Assembly: GCA_937927965.1 (NCBI GenBank)
Contig: CALEZA010000075.1
Coordinates: 1-29,486, forward strand
Source: an uncultured Candidatus Planktophila sp.
GTDB taxonomy: Bacteria > Actinomycetota > Actinomycetes > Nanopelagicales > Nanopelagicaceae
Length of the DNA: 29,486 nt
Direction of reading: 5' to 3'
Shown here: one piece after another, positions 14,103-23,198 of the stretch
Layout: each line of letters starts with the position of its first letter
How positions within the stretch are numbered: position 1 is the stretch's first letter
Translations under genes and position numbers: made by a program
The notes under the pieces: model-generated
Seen by the model: only the letters and a program-made list of their open reading frames with translations
Database searches by the model: none
What the model was told of the DNA's origin: nothing

Positions 14103-16063
14103 TTAATCGAATTCCAGTAACAGATATCTCCCCCGCAACTTTCTTCGGGGGAGAATTTGTTCCTGTTAAGGCCATTCCTGGTGAATCTTTTGAAGTTTCG
14201 GCAACGATCTTTCGTGAAGGACACGATGCGCTCGGCGCAGATCTCATTCTCTTTTCTAATGAGGGTAAAGAGGTTGCTCGCTCCATTATGGAGCCAATCT
14301 GGCATGGTGGGGATCGCTACTCTGCTTGGGTCACTGTCCCAGGGAGAGGTTCTTACTCCTATGCAATTGAAAGCTACGACCATCCACTAGCGACATGGCT
14401 TCATGATGCTGAGATCAAGATTGCCGCAGATATAGATACAGAGTTGATGTGTGCGATTGGTGCATCACTCTTTGAAGAAGTGATTCAATTTGATTCGTCA
14501 GTTAAATCACTTCTCAAGCCCGCCATCAGCGCACTTCGGGATGTGAAACTAGCTCCCCTTAATCGTTTCGGAGCGGCATCTACTCCCGAAATCCGTGAAT
14601 ATTGCCACTCACATCCTCTTCGTCGTCTTGTGAGTCAGAGCGAGAGACTTCCAATCTTCTCTGATCATGAGAAGTCTCTTGTGGGTTCTTGGTATGAGTT
14701 CTTTCCACGCAGCGAAGGAGCAATTGAGAACAAAGATGGTTCAATCACAAGTGGAACATTCAAGACTGCAGCCAATCGCCTTCCTGCAGTTGCAGCAATG
14801 GGCTTTGACATTCTCTATCTCCCGCCAATTCATCCCATTGGATATTCACACCGAAAAGGGCGAAATAACACTTTAACTCCCACAGAAACTGACCCTGGAG
14901 TTCCTTGGGCTATTGGAAATAAAGATGGTGGCCATATGGCTATCAATCCTGAACTTGGCACAATGAAAGATTTCGAAGATTTTGTTTCGAGTGCAAAGAA
15001 ATTAGGCATCTCCATCGCTTTAGATTTTGCACTGCAAGCCTCTCCCGATCACCCATGGGTAAGCGAACATCCAGAGTTCTTTAGCCATCGCCTTGATGGT
15101 TCAATTGCATACGCAGAGAATCCTCCAAAGAAATATCAAGATATTTATCCAATCAACTTTGACAATGATTACTCAGCTATTCTCAATGAATCGCTGAAGA
15201 CCTTAAGGTTCTGGATTTCCAAAGGAGTATCAATCTTCCGAGTAGATAATCCACACACCAAGCCTGTTCACTTCTGGGCAGATGTAATGAAGACGATTCG
15301 AATTGAATCCCCCGATGTCATCTTCCTTGCAGAAGCTTTCACAAGGGCTCCTATGATGCATGCTCTTGGGAAAGCTGGTTTCCATCAGTCCTATACCTAT
15401 TTCACATGGCGCACTTCAAAGCAAGAGTTGATTGAATACAGCAATGAAGTTGCTCACCACACCAGTGCCTTCTTTCGTCCAAACTTCTGGGTGAATACTC
15501 CCGATATCTTGCCTTTCCATCTGCAATCAGGAAACCCTGCAATCTTTGCCATTCGCGCAGCCCTTGCCGCAACCCTGACACCATCGTGGGGAATGTATGC
15601 GGGGTATGAACTCTATGAACATCGCAGATTCCGCGAAGGCGGGGAGGAGTATCTCGACTCCGAAAAGTATGAAATTAAGATTCGAGACTGGGAAGGCGCT
15701 GCAAAGAAGAAGCTCACTTTGGCTCCATTTATCACTTTGCTCAACAAGATACGCAAAGAAAATATTGCTCTCCAGCGTCTTCGCAATCTTACTTTTCATC
15801 ACTGTGACAACGAGCAGATTCTCGCCTATTCAAAGCGGCAGGCAGACAACCTGATTCTCGTGGTGATTAACCTTGATCCAAACTTTGCTCAAGAAACAAC
15901 AATCCATTGGGATATGAAGGCTTTAGGAATTAGTGACGATAACTTTGCGGTAACGGATTTGATAGATTCTGCACAATATAACTGGTCGCCGCATACTTAT
16001 GTCAGACTCGATCCAACAAGGATCTCAGGCAAAGTCGTTCACATTGCAAGGGTTACGCTTTAG
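14099..16063 (+). CDS. glgE: Alpha-1,4-glucan:maltose-1-phosphate maltosyltransferase GlgE, non-AUG start
   Basis: GlgE adds maltose from maltose 1-phosphate to alpha-glucan. Homology to the family N-terminus ([31 protein letters not shown]) is continuous from about 14105, so an ATG at 14288 would delete some 63 conserved residues. No ATG, GTG or TTG exists in frame upstream; the best start is CTG at 14099, giving 654 residues, with ATT at 14102 second. The GH13 core shows the nucleophile region [10 protein letters not shown] (Asp about 383) and [10 protein letters not shown] (Glu about 412). A strong hairpin lies within the first 20 codons. The gene is coupled to aceE upstream and followed by glgB nine bases on. 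TreS, Mak and GlgM, which feed this pathway, are not in the window. Confidence 0.93.
   Translation: MINRIPVTDISPATFFGGEFVPVKAIPGESFEVSATIFREGHDALGADLILFSNEGKEVARSIMEPIWHGGDRYSAWVTVPGRGSYSYAIESYDHPLATWLHDAEIKIAADIDTELMCAIGASLFEEVIQFDSSVKSLLKPAISALRDVKLAPLNRFGAASTPEIREYCHSHPLRRLVSQSERLPIFSDHEKSLVGSWYEFFPRSEGAIENKDGSITSGTFKTAANRLPAVAAMGFDILYLPPIHPIGYSHRKGRNNTLTPTETDPGVPWAIGNKDGGHMAINPELGTMKDFEDFVSSAKKLGISIALDFALQASPDHPWVSEHPEFFSHRLDGSIAYAENPPKKYQDIYPINFDNDYSAILNESLKTLRFWISKGVSIFRVDNPHTKPVHFWADVMKTIRIESPDVIFLAEAFTRAPMMHALGKAGFHQSYTYFTWRTSKQELIEYSNEVAHHTSAFFRPNFWVNTPDILPFHLQSGNPAIFAIRAALAATLTPSWGMYAGYELYEHRRFREGGEEYLDSEKYEIKIRDWEGAAKKKLTLAPFITLLNKIRKENIALQRLRNLTFHHCDNEQILAYSKRQADNLILVVINLDPNFAQETTIHWDMKALGISDDNFAVTDLIDSAQYNWSPHTYVRLDPTRISGKVVHIARVTL
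14127..14154 (+). terminator. Terminator-like hairpin inside the 5' end of glgE
   Basis: TCTCCCCCG (14127-14135) pairs perfectly with CGGGGGAGA (14146-14154) around a ten-base loop, and AATTTGTT follows. It begins 24 bases after the aceE stop and lies within glgE codons 10-19. It could be an attenuator between aceE and glgE, or simply coding sequence; the U-tract is short. Confidence 0.45.
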
Positions 16064-16072
16064 AATAAGCCC
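16061..16072 (+). promoter_or_regulatory. Leaderless -10 box of glgB formed from the glgE stop codon
   Basis: TAGAAT (16061-16066) is six bases from the glgB ATG. The TAG is the stop codon of glgE. Confidence 0.55.
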
Positions 16073-18001
16073 ATGACTTTTCTCTCGCGCATCTTTAATC
16101 ACTCAAAGCGAGAGGAAGCAACAACTCCTCCGACATACCTCAATCCTTACTCCACATTAGGAGAGCTCGATTTTCACCTAATTAGTGAAGGTCGCCATGA
16201 AAAGTTGTGGAACGCGTTAGGTGCACATGTTCTCCGCGATAATGATGGAACTTTGCAAGGTACAGCCTTTTCCGTCTGGGCTCCCAATGCACAAGCTGTG
16301 AGTTTGATTGGAGATCACAACTTTTGGGATAAGGCAGCACATCCAATGATTCGTCAAGGATCTACTGGCATCTGGGAAATCTTTGTTCCAGACCTTGGAG
16401 CAGGCACCAAATATAAGTTCGCAATCTGCGGACAGCATGGAAATTGGGTAGATCATGCTGATCCATTGGCTCGACAGACAGAGATTCCACCGTTAACGGC
16501 TTCTATCGTGAATGAATCAGAGTATTCATGGAGTGATTCTGAATGGATGAATAAGCGAGCCTCTTTTCAACCATGGCGCTCCCCCGTCTCTGTCTATGAA
16601 GTGCATGTTGGCTCTTGGCGTCTTGGTCTGACCTATCGCCAGATGGCAATTGAGCTCGTTGACTATGTGAAGAGCAACCACTTCACACATGTGGAGTTTC
16701 TTCCTGTCACAGAACACCCATATGGTCCATCATGGGGCTATCAAGTGACTTCGTTCTTTGCGCCAACATCTCGTTTTGGAACGCCCGATGATTTCCGATT
16801 CCTTGTCGATGCCCTTCACCAAGCGGGTATTGGAGTTATTCTCGATTGGGTTCCAGCGCACTTCCCTAAGGATGAGTGGGCACTTGCTCGCTTTGATGGG
16901 TCAGCTCTCTATGAGCATGACGATCCTCGCTTGGGAGAGCACCCAGATTGGGGAACTCTCATATTTAACTTCGGACGCAATGAAGTTCGAAATTTCTTAG
17001 TTGCTAGCGCACTCTATTGGCTTGAAGAGTTTCATATCGATGGCCTTCGCGTTGATGCCGTTGCCTCCATGCTCTATCTTGATTATTCACGCACAGAGGG
17101 CCAATGGTTGCCCAATAAATTTGGTGGCCGTGAGAATCTTGAAGCAGTTCAGCTACTCCAAGAGGCAACTTCCACTGCCTATAAGAGCCATCCAGGCATC
17201 ATGATGATTGCTGAAGAATCCACTGCATGGCCAGGTGTTACTCGCGATACTGGAAGTAATGGACTTGGATTCGGCTTTAAGTGGAATATGGGTTGGATGC
17301 ATGACACTCTTGAATATCTCCAACATGAGCCCGTTCACCGCGTTTATCACCACAATGAAATTACCTTTTCAATTCTCTATGCATGGTCAGAAAACTTCAT
17401 GCTCCCCCTCTCTCACGACGAAGTTGTTCATGGCAAAGGCTCACTTGTTAATAAGTTCCCAGGAGATCGTTGGCAGAAACTTGCGACACTTAGAGCTCTC
17501 TATGGCTTTATGTGGGCGCATCCTGGAAAGAAGCTTCTCTTTATGGGGCAGGAATTTGCTCAAAACGATGAGTGGAATCAAGAAGCTGGTCTGCAGTGGT
17601 ACTTAACAGAGTTTGCAGAACATAATGGAGTGCAGGCAGCTCTTGCCGATATCAATGAGAACTACAAGCGTCATCCCGCGCTATGGGAGAAAGATGTTAA
17701 TCCAGAAGGTTTTCAGTGGATTGTGGGAGATGATGGTGCAAACAATATCGTTGCATTCACCCGCTGGTCGGATGCTGGCTATCCATTAGTCTGCGTTACT
17801 AACTTTTCGCCAGTTCCCCAAGAGTTTTACTCATTGAGAATGCCTACGGCTGGAGTGTGGCGAGAGACCATCAACACTGATGATCTGAAATATGGTGGCA
17901 GTGGAGTCAGTAACCACTCATTTGCAGTTGATGTTGATACAGATCTCTACACGACTCTTCGCATTCCACCGCTTGCCACAATCTGGTTCGAGCGGGCGTA
18001 A
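16073..18001 (+). CDS. glgB: 1,4-alpha-glucan branching enzyme
   Basis: The 642-residue protein makes alpha-1,6 branches in glycogen-type glucan. After a short lead it has a CBM48 module (about 50-145: [24 protein letters not shown]) and a GH13 catalytic barrel with the nucleophile Asp328 in [16 protein letters not shown], acid/base Glu381 in MMIAEEST, and the third acid in [14 protein letters not shown]. The C-terminal all-beta domain ends with [15 protein letters not shown]. The extra N-terminal module of long actinobacterial GlgB proteins is missing or reduced. It follows glgE as in mycobacteria (Rv1327c-1326c), so the pair builds branched alpha-glucan from maltose 1-phosphate. The gene ends two bases before the stop of the convergent MFS gene. 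Confidence 0.96.
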   Translation: MTFLSRIFNHSKREEATTPPTYLNPYSTLGELDFHLISEGRHEKLWNALGAHVLRDNDGTLQGTAFSVWAPNAQAVSLIGDHNFWDKAAHPMIRQGSTGIWEIFVPDLGAGTKYKFAICGQHGNWVDHADPLARQTEIPPLTASIVNESEYSWSDSEWMNKRASFQPWRSPVSVYEVHVGSWRLGLTYRQMAIELVDYVKSNHFTHVEFLPVTEHPYGPSWGYQVTSFFAPTSRFGTPDDFRFLVDALHQAGIGVILDWVPAHFPKDEWALARFDGSALYEHDDPRLGEHPDWGTLIFNFGRNEVRNFLVASALYWLEEFHIDGLRVDAVASMLYLDYSRTEGQWLPNKFGGRENLEAVQLLQEATSTAYKSHPGIMMIAEESTAWPGVTRDTGSNGLGFGFKWNMGWMHDTLEYLQHEPVHRVYHHNEITFSILYAWSENFMLPLSHDEVVHGKGSLVNKFPGDRWQKLATLRALYGFMWAHPGKKLLFMGQEFAQNDEWNQEAGLQWYLTEFAEHNGVQAALADINENYKRHPALWEKDVNPEGFQWIVGDDGANNIVAFTRWSDAGYPLVCVTNFSPVPQEFYSLRMPTAGVWRETINTDDLKYGGSGVSNHSFAVDVDTDLYTTLRIPPLATIWFERA

Positions 18002-18003
18002 AG

Positions 18004-19194
18004 CTACTCTCGAAGAGTCTTCGTAAAGAAGGCAGACACAACCATCAGCGCCGCTGGAATCATTAAAGCCAGCGCAATAGAGCCTGTTGCAGCGATAACT
18101 CCAGCAATCAGCCATTTAAGTGCTGTTGTCAGAACATTGTTCATCACTCCAAATTGACCAACGACCACAGCGCTTGGGTGTGGTGATCGGCGATTTGCGG
18201 CGCTGGAGTAACTTGGCCCCATCACTGCTGAGCCAAGACCTGCAATTGAAAAACCAATCAGGAAGAGTGCAAAAGAGATCCACTTAGCATCTGATGGAAG
18301 GTGAGTGGCGATAGAGATACAGATACCGAACGAGGCACCTGCCATAATTGTGGAAAAGCGTGCCACCCGCTCTATAGAGTATTTGTGGAGAATCTTCTGC
18401 ACTGATAGACGCCCGAAGATCATAAAGACTGTAAAGAGAATGTATGGCAATGTGCTCAGACCTGAATCGATATTAAGTCTTTCCTTGGTGAAGATAGTTC
18501 CCCAGTCACCGACAGCAAACTCAAGGTAGATGGCTGAAGCCATTCCTAAACTTACGGGCCAATCAAGATGAAAACCCGTGAAGATATCTTTAATCGAATA
18601 ATCGGTCTCTGGATGGGTATTTGCTCTCACCAATACTGGATTGAGTCGAAGTAGAAGGGTAATCATCACTACAGCACATAGGAAAGAGAGAAGTCCGATG
18701 TGAAGAGCAAGCCCGACTCTGCCAACAAGTAAACCTGAAAATCCTGCAGTAACAAGAGCCCCAGCACTCCAATAACCTGCAGAGCTAGTGACGACAATAT
18801 CTCCCGATCTCTCCTGCACATGAAAGCCTTGCGTATTCAATGAGACATGCAATGAGGTAATCGCAAAGCCGATAACAATGTTGCAGAAGATGAAGTAAAT
18901 CGGGGTGTGGATCTGAACCACAATCGTGAATGAAGCAAAAAGTAGAGCGATGCCTGCCAAGGTGACCTTAAAGACGCCAACTTTATGGACGATATGTCCG
19001 ACGGTGAGAAGACCTAGAAATGCTCCCACAGAACCCGTAGTCAAAATTGAACCAAATGCGCCGTTACTTAAATTAAGCCCCTCTTTTACCTCAGGAAAGC
19101 GTGGAACCCAAGCCATGATGAGGAAGCCGAAGAGAAAGAAGAGGGCGTGAAGTAACTTCTTTTCATCTTTGTGGGTAAGCGCAGGATTGGTCAT
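18004..19194 (-). CDS. Major facilitator superfamily transporter
   Basis: The 396-residue protein has about twelve hydrophobic segments and an MFS layout. It starts with a short cytoplasmic lead and the first helix LHALFFLFGFLIMAWVPRFPEVKEGLNLSNGAFG in pieces typical of the YbjJ/fucose-permease-like branch; the loop 2-3 region reads G-H-I-V-H-K-V-G. The substrate is not predictable. The ATG directly abuts the TAA stop of the thioredoxin-TPR gene (TAAATG), with no Shine-Dalgarno, so it is probably translated by coupling as the last gene of the DUF4032 unit. It converges on glgB with a two-base gap and no terminator. Confidence 0.88.
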   Translation of the reverse strand: MTNPALTHKDEKKLLHALFFLFGFLIMAWVPRFPEVKEGLNLSNGAFGSILTTGSVGAFLGLLTVGHIVHKVGVFKVTLAGIALLFASFTIVVQIHTPIYFIFCNIVIGFAITSLHVSLNTQGFHVQERSGDIVVTSSAGYWSAGALVTAGFSGLLVGRVGLALHIGLLSFLCAVVMITLLLRLNPVLVRANTHPETDYSIKDIFTGFHLDWPVSLGMASAIYLEFAVGDWGTIFTKERLNIDSGLSTLPYILFTVFMIFGRLSVQKILHKYSIERVARFSTIMAGASFGICISIATHLPSDAKWISFALFLIGFSIAGLGSAVMGPSYSSAANRRSPHPSAVVVGQFGVMNNVLTTALKWLIAGVIAATGSIALALMIPAALMVVSAFFTKTLRE

Positions 19195-20055
19195 TTAAAA
19201 GAGTGCATTCGCAAGTGCAGCACGGGCTTTAATGACACGAGGATCAGCTGGATCAACTAACTGAAAGAGCTCTAGAAGTCTATCTTTGACTCTTTTTTGT
19301 TCTGCTCCATCTAGTATCGCAATTAAATTTAGTAGGCGCTTAAATCCTGGTTCAAGATAACCAGCCATAATTTCAACATCTGCACACTGCAACTGAAGAT
19401 CTATATCATCAGGTGACTCGATTGCAGCTTTCATGATTTGATCTGCATCAACTCCATCTGTGCGCTTAAGGAGTGCAACTTGAGCCAGTCCCAACTTTCC
19501 ATACATATCGTTTGGCTTGCGAGCTAAGAGTCGCTCATATGCAGCTAAAGCAGCGTCGTAATCGCCACGATCGAGTGCCTCAAGAGCTTCGTCCTCTTCT
19601 GGCTCTGCCTTCTCTTCCGGAGCGCTCCCCACGCCCTGCTCTGCAGCGAGAGCCATAATTTTGGTTACTCGCTCACGCAAGAGTGTTTCAGGAAGTACTT
19701 GGTCTAAGAATGGGATTGGTTGCTCGCCAATTAAGACAATTCCATAGGGAACGCTCTGAGTTTGTAATGCTTGCGCCAAGGCAGGTTCTGCATCAACATC
19801 CACACGACCTAAAATCCATGCTCCTTGATCTTCCAGAGCAAACTTTCCGAAGATTCGAAGTGTCTCCACTGATTCTGCTGAGCGAGCCGTCCAACAGATA
19901 ATAATGACTGGCTTGGTTGCAGAGATTGGGAAGAATTCGGGAGTGAGGTTGCGTGCTGTCACCTCAAGACCTGGCAATGGCATTGAAACATCTGCCTTTG
20001 GCTTTCCCAAACCGCTGAGGTCATATGCCTGACCAAAGTTTGGTGGAAGTGTCAC
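19195..20055 (-). CDS. Thioredoxin-fold/TPR protein lacking both catalytic cysteines (YbbN/CnoX-like)
   Basis: The 286-residue protein has a thioredoxin-like domain at about 30-135 and a TPR-like helical region from about 145 (EALEALDRGDYDAALAAYERLLARKPND in pieces), the arrangement of YbbN/CnoX and of mycobacterial Rv1324, which also lies near glgB. The active site reads W55-T-A-R-S59-A-E-S62: both cysteines of WCxxC are Ser, so disulfide chemistry is not possible there. A chaperone-holdase or scaffold role is more likely. An acidic linker (EEKAEPEEDE) joins the domains. Translation starts at GTG, overlapping the DUF4032 stop as GTGA, with AAGGAG seven bases upstream. Confidence 0.85.
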   Translation of the reverse strand: MTLPPNFGQAYDLSGLGKPKADVSMPLPGLEVTARNLTPEFFPISATKPVIIICWTARSAESVETLRIFGKFALEDQGAWILGRVDVDAEPALAQALQTQSVPYGIVLIGEQPIPFLDQVLPETLLRERVTKIMALAAEQGVGSAPEEKAEPEEDEALEALDRGDYDAALAAYERLLARKPNDMYGKLGLAQVALLKRTDGVDADQIMKAAIESPDDIDLQLQCADVEIMAGYLEPGFKRLLNLIAILDGAEQKRVKDRLLELFQLVDPADPRVIKARAALANALF

Positions 20056-21296
20056 AGCTTTGCTCCTTCGGTATCGACGCCAGAATCTCGTCGGAAAGGC
20101 AAGATATCACTTACATAGGAGCGGGCTGCAAACTCTAACCCCACATCATGCCCAGCCTTCTCACTCAGATACCAGCGGTGCTCAAGTGCCTCGTGGAAGA
20201 ACTGAGCAAGTTCAATACGCCCTGCAAGATCTGGAGGAATAAGTGCAACAGTTGGATGAAAGACTTCTTCCAGCCATCGTCTAGCTGAATCACTCATTGG
20301 AGGCTTTGGTGATTTCTCTCGACCTCGAAAGCGATCAAATGATGCGAGCAGTCGCTTTGCTTGAAGCTCTTCTGCTTCAAGTCCCGTTAATTCACGCAAT
20401 CTATTCTTGTGATATCCCGCTGCAACAAGTTTAGGTTGGAAATACAACTTACCTGTAGTGTCACCGTCATCTTCCATAAGAACAGATACTTCTTCAACTG
20501 CAAAACCTAGGTCATGGAGTTGACGCATAGCTCTCTCTACTGCATGGCGATCATTGGGATCAAGAACCTGACGCTCCTTCAAAGCAGACCATAAACGGTG
20601 ATAGCGCTTTATGAGTGCGTTACTTGCACGAATTGGATCCATTCCTGGATAAAGAACTCCAGAGAGTGCTAAGTCTTCAAGTTCTGCTGCAACATTGAAG
20701 TGAGCAATTTCAAGATCGTGTTCGCGTTGTCCATCACTAAGTGTTTTCTGGAACTCACCCGTTTCAGCATCTACGAGGTATGCCGCAAATCCCTCTGCAT
20801 CTCTACGAAAGAGAGTGTTCGATAGTGAGCAATCTCCCCACCAGAATCCGAGAAGATGTAAGCGAACTAAGAGAAGTGCGAGCGCATTGGCCATTAAAGT
20901 CACATCTTCAGCTGTGACATCTTTACCACTCAGAAGAACGCGGTAAGGAAGTGAGAATGGCAGAAAGCGAGTAACAAGAGCGCAAGGAAGTTCCTCGTTC
21001 TGGTTATCCGTGCGGCCTTCAATAACAGCAATCGATTGCACGCTAGGTGCATCCAACTGCTTGAGCTCTCTCAAAATCTTATACTCGCGATTGGCGAATT
21101 CAGAGACGGTCTCTTTAACGGCATAGACCTCTGCGTCAGGGTCATCTGTGGATCGGACTAGGCGCACGATATGGCGAGAAATTCCTCGCTTCTCAGCCAG
21201 CGCTGGGTCTTCTGGCCAGAGCTCTAGGCTCTGATTCCAGGGTAGGCCAGCGACAGCTGCGATTTCCTCGCCGACGCCAGTGATCCTTAAAGCCAT
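20052..21296 (-). CDS. DUF4032 protein with kinase-like fold
   Basis: The 414-residue protein matches the actinobacterial DUF4032 family. It shows residues that line up with a protein-kinase-like core: Lys61 in YAVKE (beta-3 lysine), Glu71 in ANREYKIL (alpha-C), Asp155 and Asn160 in WWGDCSLSNTLF (catalytic loop, D-x4-N), and Asp176 in YLVDAETGE (in place of DFG). The C-terminal 200 residues hold the DUF4032 domain proper (HRWYLSEKAGHDVG, then YVSDILPFRRD). It may be a lipopolysaccharide-kinase-like enzyme or a pseudokinase. The start at 21296 follows GAGAAT by six bases. It is coupled by GTGA overlap to the thioredoxin-TPR gene, so the two products may act together. Confidence 0.85.
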   Translation of the reverse strand: MALRITGVGEEIAAVAGLPWNQSLELWPEDPALAEKRGISRHIVRLVRSTDDPDAEVYAVKETVSEFANREYKILRELKQLDAPSVQSIAVIEGRTDNQNEELPCALVTRFLPFSLPYRVLLSGKDVTAEDVTLMANALALLLVRLHLLGFWWGDCSLSNTLFRRDAEGFAAYLVDAETGEFQKTLSDGQREHDLEIAHFNVAAELEDLALSGVLYPGMDPIRASNALIKRYHRLWSALKERQVLDPNDRHAVERAMRQLHDLGFAVEEVSVLMEDDGDTTGKLYFQPKLVAAGYHKNRLRELTGLEAEELQAKRLLASFDRFRGREKSPKPPMSDSARRWLEEVFHPTVALIPPDLAGRIELAQFFHEALEHRWYLSEKAGHDVGLEFAARSYVSDILPFRRDSGVDTEGAKL

Positions 21297-21327
21297 GCGG
21301 ACATTCTCTCGCACCTTACAATGAACC
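21297..21327. promoter_or_regulatory. Divergent leaderless promoters, DUF4032 / AI-2E exporter
   Basis: Minus-strand GAGAAT (21303-21308) is six bases from the DUF4032 ATG. Plus-strand TACAAT (21317-21322) is five bases from the exporter ATG. Eight bases separate the boxes. Confidence 0.5.
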
Positions 21328-22455
21328 ATGGCATTGAACGAGCGAATCAGCGGGCGTACCAAGCGCAAAGCAAAAGAGGTACCCGTCACACCTACCTATG
21401 GTCAAGCAGGGGCACCCATCGATAGAGGACATCCCTTCTATTTCGGCTTTATTGGCACTGTAGGAGCCCTCTCAGCATTTGTTCTCCTTCGCGCTCTTGC
21501 AAGTGCAAGCCAAGTTTTTGTTCTTATTCTCATCGCGCTCTTTCTTGCAACGGGATTAAATCCTGCAGTTGAGGCAATCCGTCGCAGAGGAACTTCCCGT
21601 GGCACGGCTGTTGCAATAATCTTTGTTGCAGTACTTGGTTTTGTTGGTCTATTCCTAGCTGTTGTGGTTCCTCCTCTGGTTACACAGAGCGCTCATCTGA
21701 TCAACACAGCACCTTCACTTCTGCAAGGATTAAAAGACAACCCAACAATTGCCACACTCAACGAAAACTACGCAGTTATTGATGCAATTCAAAAGAAGCT
21801 CACCAGCGTGACTTCAGATGGAACTCTCTTAATTTCTGCATTCGGTGGTGTGATTGGAGTTGGCAAGACAGTCTTATCTGGCACTTTCACTGGGCTAACA
21901 ATTCTCGTTCTCACTCTCTATTTCATTACTTCACTTCCGCAGGCAACTGAAATTGCTCTCAAGCTAGTCCCAGCTTCTCGTCGACCAAGAGTGGCTCTTC
22001 TCACTGATGCAGTGATTTCGCGTGTTGGCGCATTTGTGGGTAGCCAAATCTTGGTCTCATTCTTGGCTTCTGCATTTATGACACTACTTGCATTGGTTCT
22101 GGGGCTGCCATCTCCTATTGCAATCGGCATCCTGATCTTTATATGTGGACTAGTGCCATTAATTGGGCATTTTCTTGGCTGCGGTATTTTCACGATTATT
22201 GCCGCAACTCAGACAGTTACAACAGGAATCATCGCATTTGTTCTCTATGTTGTGTATGTCCAAGTGGAAAATTATGTGGTCACCCCAAAGATTATGAAGC
22301 GCACTCTTGCTGTGCCTGGTGCTGTCACGATCATTTCGGCTCTTATCGGAACTTCACTTCTAGGCTTAGTGGGTGGTTTGCTTGCCGTGCCGGTAGCAGC
22401 ATCGGTGATTCTAATTCTTGAAGAAGTCGTCTTTCCTCGCGCAGAAGAGCGTTAA
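21328..22455 (+). CDS. AI-2E family (PerM-type) membrane transporter
   Basis: The 375-residue protein belongs to the AI-2E exporter/PerM family. About seven or eight hydrophobic segments are visible; the typical FLATGLNPAVEAIRRRG appears after the second helix, and the signature G-L-V-P-L-I-G and Y-V-Q-V-E-N-Y-V-V-T-P-K-I-M in the second half. Members include the TqsA autoinducer-2 exporter and Na+/H+ antiporters; the name does not prove the substrate. A 35-residue basic N-terminal tail is cytoplasmic. It diverges from DUF4032 across 31 bases and shares a four-base TTAA stop overlap with the convergent hydrolase gene. Confidence 0.9.
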   Translation: MALNERISGRTKRKAKEVPVTPTYGQAGAPIDRGHPFYFGFIGTVGALSAFVLLRALASASQVFVLILIALFLATGLNPAVEAIRRRGTSRGTAVAIIFVAVLGFVGLFLAVVVPPLVTQSAHLINTAPSLLQGLKDNPTIATLNENYAVIDAIQKKLTSVTSDGTLLISAFGGVIGVGKTVLSGTFTGLTILVLTLYFITSLPQATEIALKLVPASRRPRVALLTDAVISRVGAFVGSQILVSFLASAFMTLLALVLGLPSPIAIGILIFICGLVPLIGHFLGCGIFTIIAATQTVTTGIIAFVLYVVYVQVENYVVTPKIMKRTLAVPGAVTIISALIGTSLLGLVGGLLAVPVAASVILILEEVVFPRAEER

Positions 22456-23165
22456 TTTAATTCTGTTGGAAGTGGCAGCCTTGAAGGTGCCACTATCGCT
22501 GTAATCTCTGAGAGCACGCGATGCACAGAAGGCTCTCCCACCCAGAGATGTTTAGCACCATCTACTGCTATTAAATTAATCTGTGGAATCACTGCAAAAC
22601 GCTCTCGCGCTTGATCTGGTTTCAAATAATCATCATGTTCAGGAATCAAAGCTGTAATCGGTCTTCCATCTTGCGCCCAGAACTCTAAGTCGCTCTCTTC
22701 AACCTTCATCAGCGGAGGGCTTAAAAGTATCAATCCTTTGATTCGTGGATCTCGTGCGTGGCAGAGAGCTATTTCTGTTCCAAAGGACCAGCCCACTATC
22801 CATAACTCATTAACTTGGAGCACATCGAAGCAGTAATTGATTGAGGCCTGAACATCGAATTTCTCTGCTCTGCCTCCGTCGTAGGTTCCTGTGCTCGTAC
22901 CTGCTTCACTACTTGTTCCACGAGTGTTAAAACGGATGATCGTTATTCCAGCCATATCTGGCAGGCGATTTGCGGCCTTCTTATAGATGTGGCTATCCAT
23001 CATTCCGCCGCCAGTGGGATTGGGGTGAAAGCAGAGAAGGGCTGAGGTGGGATGAGATAAAGGTGTTGCCACTTCCCCAATGAGCGTTTCTCCATCTTCG
23101 GTGGTGATGGTGAAAGGGGTGCGAAGCGCAGGCAACACAGTGCTTGGGCGGATTGGTTCCGACAT
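22452..23165 (-). CDS. Alpha/beta hydrolase
   Basis: The 237-residue protein has the alpha/beta-hydrolase fold of the KANL3/Tex30-like or dienelactone-hydrolase-like type. The nucleophile elbow is G125-W-S127-F-G, the acid Asp178 or Asp179 in PEHDDYLKP, and the base His206 in GAKHLWVG. An oxyanion-side loop reads CFHPNPTGGGMMDSHIYK. No signal peptide is present, so it is cytoplasmic. The substrate is unknown. TAGACT lies seven bases before the ATG. It is divergent from the aldehyde dehydrogenase gene across 33 bases, which hints at shared regulation. Confidence 0.9.
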   Translation of the reverse strand: MSEPIRPSTVLPALRTPFTITTEDGETLIGEVATPLSHPTSALLCFHPNPTGGGMMDSHIYKKAANRLPDMAGITIIRFNTRGTSSEAGTSTGTYDGGRAEKFDVQASINYCFDVLQVNELWIVGWSFGTEIALCHARDPRIKGLILLSPPLMKVEESDLEFWAQDGRPITALIPEHDDYLKPDQARERFAVIPQINLIAVDGAKHLWVGEPSVHRVLSEITAIVAPSRLPLPTELN

Positions 23166-23198
23166 GGTGGAAAGTCTATCTCCTACTACTCTTCATCT
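23166..23198. promoter_or_regulatory. Divergent leaderless promoters, alpha/beta hydrolase / aldehyde dehydrogenase
   Basis: Minus-strand TAGACT (23173-23178) is seven bases from its ATG, and plus-strand TACTCT (23187-23192) six bases from its ATG. Confidence 0.55.

Noticed and set aside
14288..16063. glgE starting at the ATG at 14288
   Set aside because: It would remove about 63 residues of clear GlgE N-terminal homology, and no Shine-Dalgarno or -10 box precedes that ATG.
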